From: Candidatus Thioglobus sp. | GTDB lineage: Bacteria > Pseudomonadota > Gammaproteobacteria > PS1 > Thioglobaceae | Direction of reading: 5' to 3' | Length of the DNA stretch: 18,443 bases | Assembly (NCBI GenBank): GCA_003978185.1 | Contig: QOAH01000009.1 | Coordinates: forward strand, 1-18,443 | Shown here: one piece after another, positions 8,025-17,117 of the stretch | Numbering within the stretch: position 1 is the stretch's first letter | Layout: every line of letters starts with the position of its first letter | Position numbers and translations under genes: made by a program | The notes under the pieces: model-generated | Database searches by the model: none | Seen by the model: the letters and a program-made list of their open reading frames with translations, nothing else | Told to the model about the DNA's origin: nothing

Positions 8025-8055
8025 CTAGTTGTGCCAAGCACACCTTAGGTATAAT
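8025..8055 (+). promoter_or_regulatory. ilvBNC promoter with an imperfect inverted repeat
   Basis: A perfect TATAAT lies at 8050-8055, about 30 bases before the ilvB ATG. The -35 region is weak: TTGTGC at 8029-8034 gives a short 15-base spacer. An imperfect inverted repeat at 8025-8048, with arms CTAGTTGTGC and GCACACCTTAG around CAA, covers the -35 and spacer. This is a plausible operator or a small hairpin; no T-tract follows the right arm, so it is not a standard terminator. Confidence 0.5.
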
Positions 8056-8084
8056 CTGAAGGTTTTTATTCTTTCAAATAAGTG

Positions 8085-9818
8085 ATGAAGTTAAATGGTG
8101 CACAAATACTAGTTGATTGCTTGAAAAGTGAAGGCGTGAAGCACATCTTTGGATACCCGGGCGGGGCAGTTCTACACATCTACGATGCATTAAATGTTTG
8201 TACGGTAATTGATCATATTTTAGTTCGTCATGAACAGGGTGCTGTGCACGCTGCAGATGGTTATGCGCGCACTAGTGGTAAATGCGGTGTAGCACTCGTT
8301 ACCTCAGGCCCTGGTTTGACTAATGCAGTTACAGGTATTGCCACTGCGTTTACAGACTCTATTCCAATGGTGGTTGTTTCTGGCCAAGTGCCTTCTCCAG
8401 TAATCGGTAGTGATGCCTTTCAAGAGGTTGATGCAGTCGGTATTACGCGTTCATGTGTAAAGCATAATTTTTTGGTTAAAAATGCTGATGATATTGCTGA
8501 GACAGTTAAAAAAGCCTTTTATATCGCGACAACAGGGCGTCCAGGCCCCGTCTTGATTGACATTACCAAAGACGCAACCATTGCTGAAATTGAATACGAG
8601 GGTTACCCTAAAACGATAAAAATGCGCTCATATCAGCCTGAAGTTCAAGTTGATGCTGAGCAGATTAAAAAAGCAATTGCAATCATTGAAAAGGCTAAAA
8701 AACCTATTATTTATTCAGGTGGTGGCAGCGTGATTGGCAATGCTAGTAAAGCATTAACTACCCTGACGCACAATACTGGATTTCCAATCACACAGACGCT
8801 AATGGGTTTGGGTGCATTTCCTGCAACAGATAAACAGTCTTTAGGTATGCTGGGAATGCATGGTACGTACGAGTCAAACATGGCAATGCATGATTCAGAC
8901 TGTATTATTGCTGTGGGTGCAAGATTCGATGACCGCATTACTGGAAATTTAGAAAAATTCTGTCCTTACGCAAAAATCATTCATATTGATATCGATCCTT
9001 CCACTATTGGTAAAGTGGTGGGCGTTGATGTTCCTATTATTGGACAAGTGAACGATGTGTTGCAGGCGCTTATTCAGAGTCTGGATACTAAAAAACTAGA
9101 AAATATAGACTCGTGGTGGAAGCAAATCAATGACTGGCGCTCAGTAGACTCTATGGCGTACAAAACCAAACAAGGTGTGATTAAGCCACAAACAGTTATT
9201 GAAACATTGTATGAAGTGACCAAGGGAGAGGCTATTGTTACTTCTGACGTAGGTCAACATCAAATGTGGGCGGCGCAGTACTATCCATTTGACAAGCCGC
9301 GTCGTTGGATTAATTCAGGCGGACTTGGAACCATGGGGTTCGGTTTGCCAGCAGCAATGGGCTCTAAACTTGCTAGTCCTGATCTAGATGTTGCTTGTGT
9401 CACCGGTGACGGTAGTATTCAAATGATGCTACAAGAGTTGTCAACTATGTTGCAATACCATACACCCGTTAAAATCATTAATATTAATAATGGCTATTTG
9501 GGTATGGTACGTCAGTGGCAAGAATTCTTTTATGATAAGCGTTATTCAATGTCTTATATGGATGCTCTACCTGATTTTGTGAAGTTGGCTGAGAGTTATG
9601 GTCATATCGGTATTCGAGTGGAGAAAGAAGCTGATTTAAAGCCAGCACTGATTGAAGCGTTCAAGCAAAAAGACAGAACAGTATTTATCGATATTTTGAC
9701 AGACCCAACTGAAAATGTATTCCCAATGATTCCATCAGGTGCAGGACATCATGAAATGTTATTAGCAGGACGCGATGAAATGGCTTCTACGAACGATTCA
9801 GGATTAAACTTGGTATAG
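8085..9818 (+). CDS. ilvB: Acetolactate synthase large (catalytic) subunit
   Basis: The thiamine-diphosphate and FAD dependent enzyme that condenses pyruvate with pyruvate or 2-ketobutyrate, the first common step of valine, leucine and isoleucine synthesis. It has 577 residues from ATG 8085. The in-frame GTG at 8082 just before it is a weaker choice because MKLNGAQILVDCL is the usual start. Landmarks are IFGYPGGAVLHIYDAL (21-36), the catalytic glutamate E50 in RHEQGAVHAADGYAR, SGPGLTNAVTGIATA, SGQVPSPVIGSDAFQE, and the ThDP site opening with GDGSIQMM (441-448) and closing with NN in IININNGYLGMVRQWQE. It could equally be named ilvI; the sequence does not separate the isozymes. ilvN starts 2 bases after its stop. 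Confidence 0.95.
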   Translation: MKLNGAQILVDCLKSEGVKHIFGYPGGAVLHIYDALNVCTVIDHILVRHEQGAVHAADGYARTSGKCGVALVTSGPGLTNAVTGIATAFTDSIPMVVVSGQVPSPVIGSDAFQEVDAVGITRSCVKHNFLVKNADDIAETVKKAFYIATTGRPGPVLIDITKDATIAEIEYEGYPKTIKMRSYQPEVQVDAEQIKKAIAIIEKAKKPIIYSGGGSVIGNASKALTTLTHNTGFPITQTLMGLGAFPATDKQSLGMLGMHGTYESNMAMHDSDCIIAVGARFDDRITGNLEKFCPYAKIIHIDIDPSTIGKVVGVDVPIIGQVNDVLQALIQSLDTKKLENIDSWWKQINDWRSVDSMAYKTKQGVIKPQTVIETLYEVTKGEAIVTSDVGQHQMWAAQYYPFDKPRRWINSGGLGTMGFGLPAAMGSKLASPDLDVACVTGDGSIQMMLQELSTMLQYHTPVKIININNGYLGMVRQWQEFFYDKRYSMSYMDALPDFVKLAESYGHIGIRVEKEADLKPALIEAFKQKDRTVFIDILTDPTENVFPMIPSGAGHHEMLLAGRDEMASTNDSGLNLV

Positions 9819-9820
9819 CT

Positions 9821-10303
9821 ATGAGGCATATTATTTCAGTAATGCTAGAAAATGAAGCCGGTGCCCTGTCTAGAGTTGCCGGGCTTTTTTCGGCACGTGG
9901 TTTTAACATTGAATCACTCACTGTGGCAGCTACCAATGATCCTACATTGTCAAGAATGACAATTGTGAGCGTTGGTGATGATAATATCATTGAGCAAATT
10001 GTAAAACAGCTGGACAAACTAATTGACGTCGTTAAAGTGACAGATTTGACAGCAACAGAGCATGTTGAACGTGAGTTATTATTAGTTAAAATTGACGTTA
10101 ATCCAAACACACAAGCAGACATTGATCGACAAATTGATCAATTTTCAGGCAAGATTATTGATGTATCGGAAGATACTTATTTGATTGAAGTTGCAGGACA
10201 AAGTAAAAAAATTAATGAATTTTTAGATTCGCTAGATGCATCTAAGATTTTAGAAGTTTCAAGAACAGGCGTAACCGGCGTTTGTCAGAAAAGAGAAGGT
10301 TAA
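9821..10303 (+). CDS. ilvN: Acetolactate synthase small (regulatory) subunit
   Basis: A 160-residue regulatory subunit with an N-terminal ACT domain (RHIISVMLENEAGALSRVAG to about residue 75) and the C-terminal ALS small-subunit domain (ERELLLVKI onward). It binds and activates the large subunit and confers valine feedback inhibition in characterised family members. The motif SARGFNIESLTVA (24-36) is typical. Length is the usual 160-165, so the ilvH-type full-length form is likely. It lies 2 bases after ilvB with little Shine-Dalgarno, so it is probably translated by coupling, which suits the required subunit stoichiometry. Confidence 0.95.
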   Translation: MRHIISVMLENEAGALSRVAGLFSARGFNIESLTVAATNDPTLSRMTIVSVGDDNIIEQIVKQLDKLIDVVKVTDLTATEHVERELLLVKIDVNPNTQADIDRQIDQFSGKIIDVSEDTYLIEVAGQSKKINEFLDSLDASKILEVSRTGVTGVCQKREG

Positions 10304-11320
<1,017 letters not shown>

Positions 11321-11340
11321 AAAGGCTTTATAAGCATCAA

Positions 11341-11368
11341 ACGCCCAACCAAGTTGGGCGTTTTTTTT
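11341..11368 (+). terminator. Rho-independent terminator of ilvBNC
   Basis: A perfect 9-base-pair stem, ACGCCCAAC (11341-11349) with GTTGGGCGT (11353-11361), closes a 3-base CAA loop and runs straight into eight T residues (11361-11368). It lies 20 bases after the ilvC stop codon. Confidence 0.95.
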
Positions 11369-11383
11369 ATCCAGACTAAACAA

Positions 11384-11397
11384 TATAGCGCTATAAT
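11384..11397 (+). promoter_or_regulatory. pssA promoter with a palindrome over the -10
   Basis: TATAAT at 11392-11397 is a perfect -10 hexamer ending 6 bases before the pssA ATG, so transcription would begin at or next to the start codon (a leaderless mRNA). No convincing -35 is visible. A perfect 12-base palindrome, TATAGCGCTATA at 11384-11395, overlaps the -10 and could be an operator. Confidence 0.55.
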
Positions 11398-11403
11398 CCT
11401 AAT

Positions 11404-12153
11404 ATGACAGTTAAGAAAGCAAAAAGAGGGGTTTACTTACTACCTAATGTTTTAACAACCTTTGGTTTGTTTGCAGGATTCTTTGCTATTATTCTTGCTA
11501 CTAAAGGCCAGTACGCCGATGCTGCAATTGCTATTTTTGTTGCAATGTTGTTTGATGGACTTGATGGTCGTGTGGCACGCTTAACAAACACTCAGAGCTC
11601 ATTCGGTGAACAATATGATTCAATGGCGGATATGCTTTCGTTTTGTGTAGCGCCAGCACTCCTAGTGTATTTTTGGCAGTTTTCTGACTTAGGTAAAATT
11701 GGCTGGCTAGGAGCGTTTGTTTATACCGCTGCTGGTGCACTACGTTTGGCTCGATTTAATACTCAGATTGGTGTTGAAGACAAGCGTTATTTTCAAGGCT
11801 TGCCTTCACCAGCAGCAGCAGCGTTGGTTGCAGGCATGGTTTGGACTAAGCAAAGCATTGGTGTAACCGAGTATGATCAGTATCTAACATTAATAAGCTG
11901 GATTATCCTAGTGGGTGCTGGTGTACTAATGGTAAGTAATGTGCGTTATTATAGTTTTAAAGAGATTGACCTAAAAGGCAGGTCTTCCTTTAAATTATTG
12001 TTGATTGCGACATTGGTCATTATTGTAATTACGCTATGGCCTAGTGTGATTTTATTTGTCTTCTTCTTAGCATACGCTTTGTCGGGTTTAATGATGACTA
12101 TGATTGAGGTCAGGAAAAAACGTCAAATGAAAAAACGAGCTAAAAACGCTTAA
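11404..12153 (+). CDS. pssA: CDP-diacylglycerol-serine O-phosphatidyltransferase
   Basis: A 249-residue multi-spanning membrane enzyme that makes phosphatidylserine, the precursor of phosphatidylethanolamine. The CDP-alcohol phosphotransferase motif is complete: D51, D54, G55, A58, R59, G68, D72 and D76 within DGLDGRVARL to YDSMAD. The N-terminal YLLPNVLTTFGLFAGF and several hydrophobic segments, ending in a basic RKKRQMKKRAK tail, fit the PssA subtype II family common in Gram-positive and many proteobacterial genomes. The gene lies between ilvC and leuA, an order seen in many beta- and gammaproteobacteria. It has no Shine-Dalgarno, in line with leaderless expression. Confidence 0.95.
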   Translation: MTVKKAKRGVYLLPNVLTTFGLFAGFFAIILATKGQYADAAIAIFVAMLFDGLDGRVARLTNTQSSFGEQYDSMADMLSFCVAPALLVYFWQFSDLGKIGWLGAFVYTAAGALRLARFNTQIGVEDKRYFQGLPSPAAAALVAGMVWTKQSIGVTEYDQYLTLISWIILVGAGVLMVSNVRYYSFKEIDLKGRSSFKLLLIATLVIIVITLWPSVILFVFFLAYALSGLMMTMIEVRKKRQMKKRAKNA

Positions 12154-12161
12154 TATTGCTT

Positions 12162-12167
12162 TATAAT
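12162..12167 (+). promoter_or_regulatory. leu leader promoter -10 element
   Basis: A perfect TATAAT lies just after the pssA stop codon and ends 7 bases before the ATG of the leader peptide at 12175. Transcription would start at or next to that ATG. The expected -35 position (about 12139-12144, inside pssA) has no good match. Confidence 0.55.
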
Positions 12168-12174
12168 GCGCATT

Positions 12175-12249
12175 ATGAGCCTTCAAGTTATATTTACTCA
12201 ATTTAAACAAAGCATTCTCTTGCCTTTGTTGTTACGATTATTGCCGTAA
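12175..12249 (+). CDS. leuL: Leucine-rich leader peptide upstream of leuA (attenuation-type)
   Basis: A 24-codon ORF, too short for routine gene calling, runs from ATG 12175 to TAA 12247-12249. Residues 13-24 read SILLPLLLRLLP, that is seven leucines in ten codons (15-23 region), with an eighth at position 3. It lies 82 bases before leuA and directly after a TATAAT. Short ORFs packed with the product amino acid in front of its biosynthetic gene are the hallmark of ribosome-mediated attenuation (leuL of enterobacteria). It has no Shine-Dalgarno and is probably translated from a leaderless transcript. The function is inferred from position and composition; no similarity to E. coli LeuL beyond leucine enrichment is claimed. 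Confidence 0.72.
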   Translation: MSLQVIFTQFKQSILLPLLLRLLP

Positions 12250-12255
12250 GGCAAT
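12220..12255 (+). promoter_or_regulatory. Competing RNA pairings in the leu leader
   Basis: AAGGCAA at 12248-12254 can pair in two exclusive ways. It pairs with TTGCCTT at 12220-12226 (leader codons 16-18, perfect 7 base pairs), or locally as ATTGCC (12240-12245) with GGCAAT (12250-12255), closing a GTAA tetraloop that contains the leader stop codon. A ribosome stalled on the leucine codons would cover the first partner. No T-tract follows, so a classical intrinsic attenuator is not evident. Confidence 0.4.
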
Positions 12256-12331
12256 CTACTTATGCGTATGACTGAAAAGTCCCGCACCTCAAAATTGAAT
12301 ATAACAACATAAAAAAACATAGGAGACTTAA

Positions 12332-13864
12332 ATGTCTGACAAACTAATTATTTTTGACACAACCCTTCGTGATGGCGAGCAATCACCTGGGGCATCAATG
12401 ACCAAAGATGAAAAAGTACGCATTGCCAAAGTATTAGAAAAAATGAAAGTAGATGTGATTGAGGCAGGCTTTGCTATTGCCTCACCGGGTGATTTTGCAG
12501 CGGTACAGGCTGTGGCTAATGCTGTACAAGATTCAACTATTTGCTCTCTTGCCAGGGCGCTAGATAAAGATATTGATCGTGCAGGTGAGGCTTTAAAAGG
12601 GGCTAATTCAGCTCGTATTCATACGTTTATTGCTACCAGTGATATTCACATGAAAATGAAGCTAAACATGACGCCAGATCAAGTGGTGGAACAAGCAGTT
12701 CGCGCGGTCAAACGCGCTAGAAAATATACCGATAATGTAGAGTTTTCACCTGAAGATGCGGGTAGATCCGATGAAGATTTCCTTTGTCGTATTATCGAGG
12801 CGACGATTGCTGCTGGTGCGACTACGATTAATATCCCAGATACAGTGGGTTATAACATACCACATCAGTTTGGCGCTACCATGAAATCATTAATTGAGCG
12901 AGTTCCGAATTCAGATAAAGCGATATTTTCAGCACATTGTCATAATGACTTAGGGCTTGCTGTCGCCAATTCTTTGTCAGCCGTATTGAACGGCGCTAGA
13001 CAAGTTGAATGTACAATTAATGGTTTAGGGGAGCGTGCTGGTAATACTTCATTAGAAGAGCTAGTGATGGCGGTGAGAACACGACAGGATGTGTTTGACT
13101 GTGATACTAATATTGATGCCACGCATATTTTGACAGCGTCACGTCTAGTTTCTAGTGTGACTGGTTTTATCGTGCAACCTAATAAGGCTATTGTCGGTGC
13201 AAATGCTTTTGCTCATGAGGCAGGTATTCATCAAGATGGTGTTTTAAAGCATCGTGAGACTTATGAAATTATGCGTGCAGAGGATGTCGGTTGGAATGCT
13301 AATAAGCTGGTCATGGGTAAGCACTCAGGCCGTAATGCCTTTAAAGTCAGACTAACCGAGCTCGGCGTAGAGTTTGATTCTGAAGAAAGCCTCAATGATG
13401 CCTTTAGACGGTTTAAAGAATTGGCTGATAAAAAGCACGAAATTTTTGATGAAGATTTACAAGCCTTGGTATCAGAAACGCAAACTGAAGCCAGTGAATC
13501 AATCAAATTGGTGTCTTTAAAGGTTTGCACTGAAACGGGTGAAAAAAATACCGCAACGGTTGTTTTGTCTATTGATGGTAAGGAACAAACCGCCACTGCA
13601 AAAACCTCAGGTGCGGTAGACGCTACTTTTAGCGCCATTAGTACCTTGGTAGATTTTGAGATAAATCTGCAATTATATTCAGTCTCTAACGTAACTCAAG
13701 GTACAGATGCGTTGGGAGAGGTTAATGTACGCCTGGAGCATGATGGACGTATTATTAATGGTCAAGCTGCTGATACAGACATTATTACCGCCAGTGCTAA
13801 AGCGTATATTCATGGTTTGAATAAAATCATGGCAGCTACCGATAGGGCACATCCTCAAATATGA
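12332..13864 (+). CDS. leuA: 2-isopropylmalate synthase
   Basis: A 510-residue enzyme that condenses acetyl-CoA with 2-ketoisovalerate, the committed step of leucine synthesis. The N-terminal TIM barrel holds [12 protein letters not shown] (9-20) with metal ligand D14, and the HCH pair of ligands H202 and H204 in [11 protein letters not shown], followed by [23 protein letters not shown] lies in the linker. The C-terminal LeuA allosteric domain (about 390-505), where leucine feeds back in known members, is complete and contains [15 protein letters not shown]. It has a strong ribosome binding site, AGGAG at 12321-12325, 6 bases before the ATG. The stop overlaps the next gene as ATGA, and the leader described at 12175 probably controls it. 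Confidence 0.96.
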   Translation: MSDKLIIFDTTLRDGEQSPGASMTKDEKVRIAKVLEKMKVDVIEAGFAIASPGDFAAVQAVANAVQDSTICSLARALDKDIDRAGEALKGANSARIHTFIATSDIHMKMKLNMTPDQVVEQAVRAVKRARKYTDNVEFSPEDAGRSDEDFLCRIIEATIAAGATTINIPDTVGYNIPHQFGATMKSLIERVPNSDKAIFSAHCHNDLGLAVANSLSAVLNGARQVECTINGLGERAGNTSLEELVMAVRTRQDVFDCDTNIDATHILTASRLVSSVTGFIVQPNKAIVGANAFAHEAGIHQDGVLKHRETYEIMRAEDVGWNANKLVMGKHSGRNAFKVRLTELGVEFDSEESLNDAFRRFKELADKKHEIFDEDLQALVSETQTEASESIKLVSLKVCTETGEKNTATVVLSIDGKEQTATAKTSGAVDATFSAISTLVDFEINLQLYSVSNVTQGTDALGEVNVRLEHDGRIINGQAADTDIITASAKAYIHGLNKIMAATDRAHPQI

Positions 13865-14280
13865 GTGAAGCACTAAGATCACGCTATTTAGAGGCCTTAG
13901 GTGTGCCTGAGTTTTTGTATGCTGAAGAAAAATCCGAAGATGTTGATGCGCAAAAAATCAACACATCGTGTTTGGTCATTGAGACTCAAAATTCACGTTC
14001 ATTTTGCCAGACTGGAAAATACCAAGATTTTTTATTAAAGATGTTGGGTGCTATTGGTTTGCATCAACAAGATGTAACTTTTGTCAGTATTAACGCTGAT
14101 GATTTAAGCCGAACACTTGGTCAATATAATGCTAAAACAGTATTACTTATGAGTAAAGATCTAAAACCATCTTCTGAGCAGCATTTTATTGCACATCACC
14201 CAAGTAAAGTCTTGGCGAATGAACAGCTCAAGCGTGAAACCTGGGAAATTCTGAAACAGATAAAAGCATGTCTAAAGTAG
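13861..14280 (+). CDS. Small protein resembling DNA polymerase III psi subunit (HolD-like)
   Basis: A 139-residue soluble protein that I recognise only tentatively. The architecture is that of HolD and related UDG-like folds: an N-terminal [16 protein letters not shown] (a 'LGI..W'-type start), a middle segment [11 protein letters not shown], a strand [13 protein letters not shown], and a C-terminal [21 protein letters not shown]. The last resembles the 'HP..LL..P..KR.aW..L' ending common to HolD-type proteins. HolD links the chi subunit to the clamp-loader in characterised gammaproteobacteria. The gene overlaps leuA by 4 bases (ATGA) and queH by 13, so it is translated with them. A family-level call rests on pattern memory only and could be wrong; an uncharacterised UDG-like protein is the main alternative. 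Confidence 0.45.
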   Translation: MSEALRSRYLEALGVPEFLYAEEKSEDVDAQKINTSCLVIETQNSRSFCQTGKYQDFLLKMLGAIGLHQQDVTFVSINADDLSRTLGQYNAKTVLLMSKDLKPSSEQHFIAHHPSKVLANEQLKRETWEILKQIKACLK

Positions 14281-14969
14281 ATTACACCTTAAAAGGCTAT
14301 GAGCGCCCCAAGCTCACTACACCTAATGGCGAAAAGAAATTACTCATGCATTCATGCTGCGCCCCTTGTGCTGGTGAAATTATGGAAGCATTGGCAATCT
14401 CAGAAATTGATACAACGATCTTCTTTTACAATCCGAATATCCATCCTAGGGAAGAATACGAATTACGCAAAGAGGAGAATATTCGTTTTGCGCAAAAACT
14501 TGGCATGCCATTTATTGATGCAGATTATGACAAAGATAACTGGTTTGATCGTACTAAAGGTCAAGAGAATGAGCCTGAGCGTGGTGAGCGTTGTACCACG
14601 TGTTTCGATATGCGTTTTGAAGTGACTGCACAGTATGCACAAGACCACGGCTTTGACCTTATATCATCAACCCTAGGTATTTCACGCTGGAAAGATATGG
14701 ATCAAATCAATGGTTGTGGTGTGCGTGCCGCTGAGCCATTTAATGAAATTAGTTATTGGGATTTTAATTGGCGCAAGCAGGGCGGTTCGTCGCGTATGTT
14801 AGAGTTGTCTAAGCGAGAAGAATTCTATCAGCAAGAGTATTGTGGCTGTGTTTATTCACTACGTGATACCAATCGTTGGCGTGTATCTAAAGGTCGTGAA
14901 AAAGTTGAGCGCGGTGTAAAATTCTATCAAGAAGCCATGGATAAACTATCTGTCCAAACCAAACTCTAG
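14268..14969 (+). CDS. queH: Epoxyqueuosine reductase QueH
   Basis: A 233-residue iron-sulfur enzyme that reduces epoxyqueuosine to queuosine at tRNA position 34, the non-orthologous alternative to QueG (formerly DUF208). Its cysteine motifs are all present: HSCCAPC (28-34, with C30, C31, C34), GERCTTC (106-112, with C109 and C112) and YCGC (191-194). [15 protein letters not shown] (53-67) and [15 protein letters not shown] (134-148) are also diagnostic. The start ATG 14268 overlaps the HolD-like gene by 13 bases. The 3' end converges on argF, and the two stop codons share the palindrome CTAG (14966-14969). No terminator separates them. Confidence 0.95.
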   Translation: MSKVDYTLKGYERPKLTTPNGEKKLLMHSCCAPCAGEIMEALAISEIDTTIFFYNPNIHPREEYELRKEENIRFAQKLGMPFIDADYDKDNWFDRTKGQENEPERGERCTTCFDMRFEVTAQYAQDHGFDLISSTLGISRWKDMDQINGCGVRAAEPFNEISYWDFNWRKQGGSSRMLELSKREEFYQQEYCGCVYSLRDTNRWRVSKGREKVERGVKFYQEAMDKLSVQTKL

Positions 14970-15865
14970 CCCAATAAGTACAATAACAATGCCTTTTGTG
15001 CATGTAGGCGATTTTCAGCCTCACCCCATACCAAGCTTTGATTGCCATCAATCACATTGGCACTAACTTCTTCACCACGATGCGCTGGTAAACAGTGCAT
15101 AAAGACTGCATCTGATTTAGCCTGAGACATTAAATTTGTATCGACTTGAAAATCTTTAAAGTCTAGTTCGCGTTTTTTCTGTTCAGCTTCTTGACCCATA
15201 CTAGCCCAAACATCAGTCACCACTAAATCTACATCAGCACAAGCGCTCTTTGCATCTTTGTATAAGTTGATGTAATCAGTATATTGATCAACAAAACTTT
15301 GATCTGGTTCATAACCTTTAGGTGTGGCAATATTAAGCGTGAACTCAAAAGCTTTAGCTGCTTGCATATAAGTGTGACACATGTTGTTGCCATCGCCAAC
15401 CCAAGCTACTGTTTTGCCTTTAATCGAACCGTTATGCTCTTGATAAGTCATCATGTCAGCCAATAATTGACAAGGGTGTGATTCATCAGATAAAGCATTA
15501 ATAATAGGCACCGATGAGTAATCAGCAAAGGTTTTGATGTCTTCGTGCGATGAAACACGCAACATAATACAATCGACCATTGAGCTGATAACAACAGCGC
15601 TATCGGTGATAGGCTCACCACGACCCAGTTGAATATCTTTGTCTGATAAAAATAAAGCATGGCCACCGAGTTGTGCCATACCTGCTTCAAACGAAACACG
15701 AGTGCGAGTAGATGATTTATCAAAAATCATGGCTAAGGTTTTATTTTTCAAAGTATTAGAAGTCTCGCCAGCCTTATATTGTTTTTTTAAGGCAATGGCT
15801 TGAGCAATGATTTGTTGTAAATCATTGCTGGATAAGTCATCTAAATTGATAAAGTGTTTTGTCAT
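14966..15865 (-). CDS. argF: Ornithine carbamoyltransferase
   Basis: A 299-residue cytosolic enzyme that transfers carbamoyl phosphate to ornithine, giving citrulline in arginine synthesis. The carbamoyl phosphate site STRTR lies at residues 52-56, HPCQ at 130-133, the ornithine-binding DVWASMGQE around 218-226 and HCLP at 257-260. Length near 300 is that of the anabolic form. It is read after argD with a 14-base gap and a GGAG ribosome binding site at 15873-15876. The 3' end overlaps the queH stop by 4 bases on the opposite strand, so neither gene has a visible intrinsic terminator between them. Confidence 0.96.
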   Translation of the reverse strand: MTKHFINLDDLSSNDLQQIIAQAIALKKQYKAGETSNTLKNKTLAMIFDKSSTRTRVSFEAGMAQLGGHALFLSDKDIQLGRGEPITDSAVVISSMVDCIMLRVSSHEDIKTFADYSSVPIINALSDESHPCQLLADMMTYQEHNGSIKGKTVAWVGDGNNMCHTYMQAAKAFEFTLNIATPKGYEPDQSFVDQYTDYINLYKDAKSACADVDLVVTDVWASMGQEAEQKKRELDFKDFQVDTNLMSQAKSDAVFMHCLPAHRGEEVSANVIDGNQSLVWGEAENRLHAQKALLLYLLG

Positions 15866-15879
15866 GTTGATATCTCCGT

Positions 15880-17037
15880 TTATACGGTATCGATTAGCTC
15901 GCAGACTGTATTGATAATTGTATCAGCCTCGGCTTTATTAATAATAAGTGGTGGCAATAAGCGAATTGATTGTCCAGTAATGTTGATTAATAGTTTTTTA
16001 TCTAAGGCTGCATTTAACAAACTAGAGCAATCTTGATTAAGCTCAATAGCCAGCATTAAGCCTTTAGCACGTATTTCTACTATTTTGTTTGAGTTCGCCA
16101 GCTTTGATTTAAAGCCAGATACTAAGTATTCACCCATTTGTATAGCATTGTTAAGAACACCGTCTTTTTCAATAACCTTAAGCACTGTGAGTGCAGTTTG
16201 GCATACCAAGGGATTACCGCCAAAGGTAGATCCGTGTGAGCCAGGTTGGAACAGGGTGGCTGCTTTTCCTTTAGCTAGGCAAGCGCTAATAGGTACGCCA
16301 TTGCCCAAACCTTTAGCTAGAGTTAAAACATCAGGAGTGATATTGTTGTATTGGTGGGCAAATAACTGCCCGGTGCGGCCAATACCAGTTTGTACTTCAT
16401 CTAGTATTAACAACCAATTGTTAGCTTGGCAAATCGTCTGCACTTGATTAAGGTAATCGTCAGCTGGAATAATTACGCCACTTTCACCTTGGATAGGCTC
16501 TAACATAATAGCAACAATATTGGCGTTATCAGTATGCGCTTTAATGGCATCGACATCATTAAAATCAACATGAATAAACTCACTCACCAAAGGTGCAAAT
16601 CCATTTTGTACTTTTACATTGCCAGTGGCAGAAAGCGTTGCCATAGTGCGACCATGAAAACTTTGGTTAGCTGTTAGAATAACAGGATTATCAATATTAT
16701 TAGCCCGTCCGTGCAAGCGTGCAATTTTGATAGCAGCTTCATTAGCCTCAGCGCCAGAGTTGCCAAAAAAGGCGGTATCCATATCGGCTAATTGGCATAA
16801 TTTTTTAGCTAAGGTTTCCTGGTGTTGAATGCGATACCAGTTACTGGTATGTAGCAGTGTGCCAGCCTGCGCTTGGATGGCGGCTGTAATGTCTTTGTGG
16901 CAATGACCTAGTCCAACCACGCCAACACCTGATAAAGCATCTAAGTATTGATCGCCTTTAGTATCTGTCAGGTAACAGCCTTCACCTTTAACAAAGGTAA
17001 CTTCAAGGGGTGCATAATTTGACATTAAATAAGACAT
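15880..17037 (-). CDS. argD: Acetylornithine aminotransferase
   Basis: A 385-residue PLP-dependent class III aminotransferase that converts N-acetylglutamate semialdehyde to N-acetylornithine; family members often also act in lysine synthesis. [16 protein letters not shown] (92-107) binds the cofactor phosphate, [15 protein letters not shown] (126-140) is conserved, [13 protein letters not shown] (211-223) carries the acidic PLP-ring residue D213, and the Schiff-base lysine is K242 in [11 protein letters not shown]. The N-terminus [13 protein letters not shown] fits the 'sLMxtYxxxxv' start of the family, supporting the ATG at 17037 rather than the internal ATG at 17025. It shares an operon with argF. 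Confidence 0.94.
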   Translation of the reverse strand: MSYLMSNYAPLEVTFVKGEGCYLTDTKGDQYLDALSGVGVVGLGHCHKDITAAIQAQAGTLLHTSNWYRIQHQETLAKKLCQLADMDTAFFGNSGAEANEAAIKIARLHGRANNIDNPVILTANQSFHGRTMATLSATGNVKVQNGFAPLVSEFIHVDFNDVDAIKAHTDNANIVAIMLEPIQGESGVIIPADDYLNQVQTICQANNWLLILDEVQTGIGRTGQLFAHQYNNITPDVLTLAKGLGNGVPISACLAKGKAATLFQPGSHGSTFGGNPLVCQTALTVLKVIEKDGVLNNAIQMGEYLVSGFKSKLANSNKIVEIRAKGLMLAIELNQDCSSLLNAALDKKLLINITGQSIRLLPPLIINKAEADTIINTVCELIDTV

Positions 17038-17046
17038 AATTTTTTT

Positions 17047-17075
17047 AGTGTATTTTTGAATTGGCCACTAAACAA
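17047..17075 (-). promoter_or_regulatory. Putative argD-argF promoter
   Basis: On the minus strand, TTGTTT (17075-17070) and TACACT (17052-17047) are separated by exactly 17 bases, matching TTGACA and TATAAT at 3 and 4 of 6 positions. Transcription would start only a few bases before the argD ATG. The -35 shares bases with the T-tract of the upstream terminator. Confidence 0.35.
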
Positions 17076-17097
17076 AAAAGCCCCAAACGGGGCTTTT
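17074..17097 (-). terminator. Terminator of the 67-residue gene, probably bidirectional
   Basis: A 9-base-pair stem (17076-17084 with 17089-17097; core GCCCC/GGGGC) closes a 4-base loop. On the minus strand it leads into six T residues (17079-17074), 20 bases after the stop codon of the 67-residue gene. The arms are A/T-tailed on both sides, so it may also act on the plus strand, although no plus-strand gene ends nearby. Confidence 0.85.
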
Positions 17098-17117
17098 ATT
17101 ACCAATCAGAATTCTGA

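Noticed and set aside
8025..8048. Inverted repeat after lpxC as its terminator
   Set aside because: The perfect part is only 5 base pairs, and the bases after it form the TATAAT rather than a T-tract.
8082..8084. GTG 8082 as the ilvB start
   Set aside because: It adds a single residue before an ATG that fits the family start better.
12270..12281. GACT-GAAA-AGTC hairpin before leuA as an attenuator
   Set aside because: A 4-base-pair stem with no T-tract is too weak to call.
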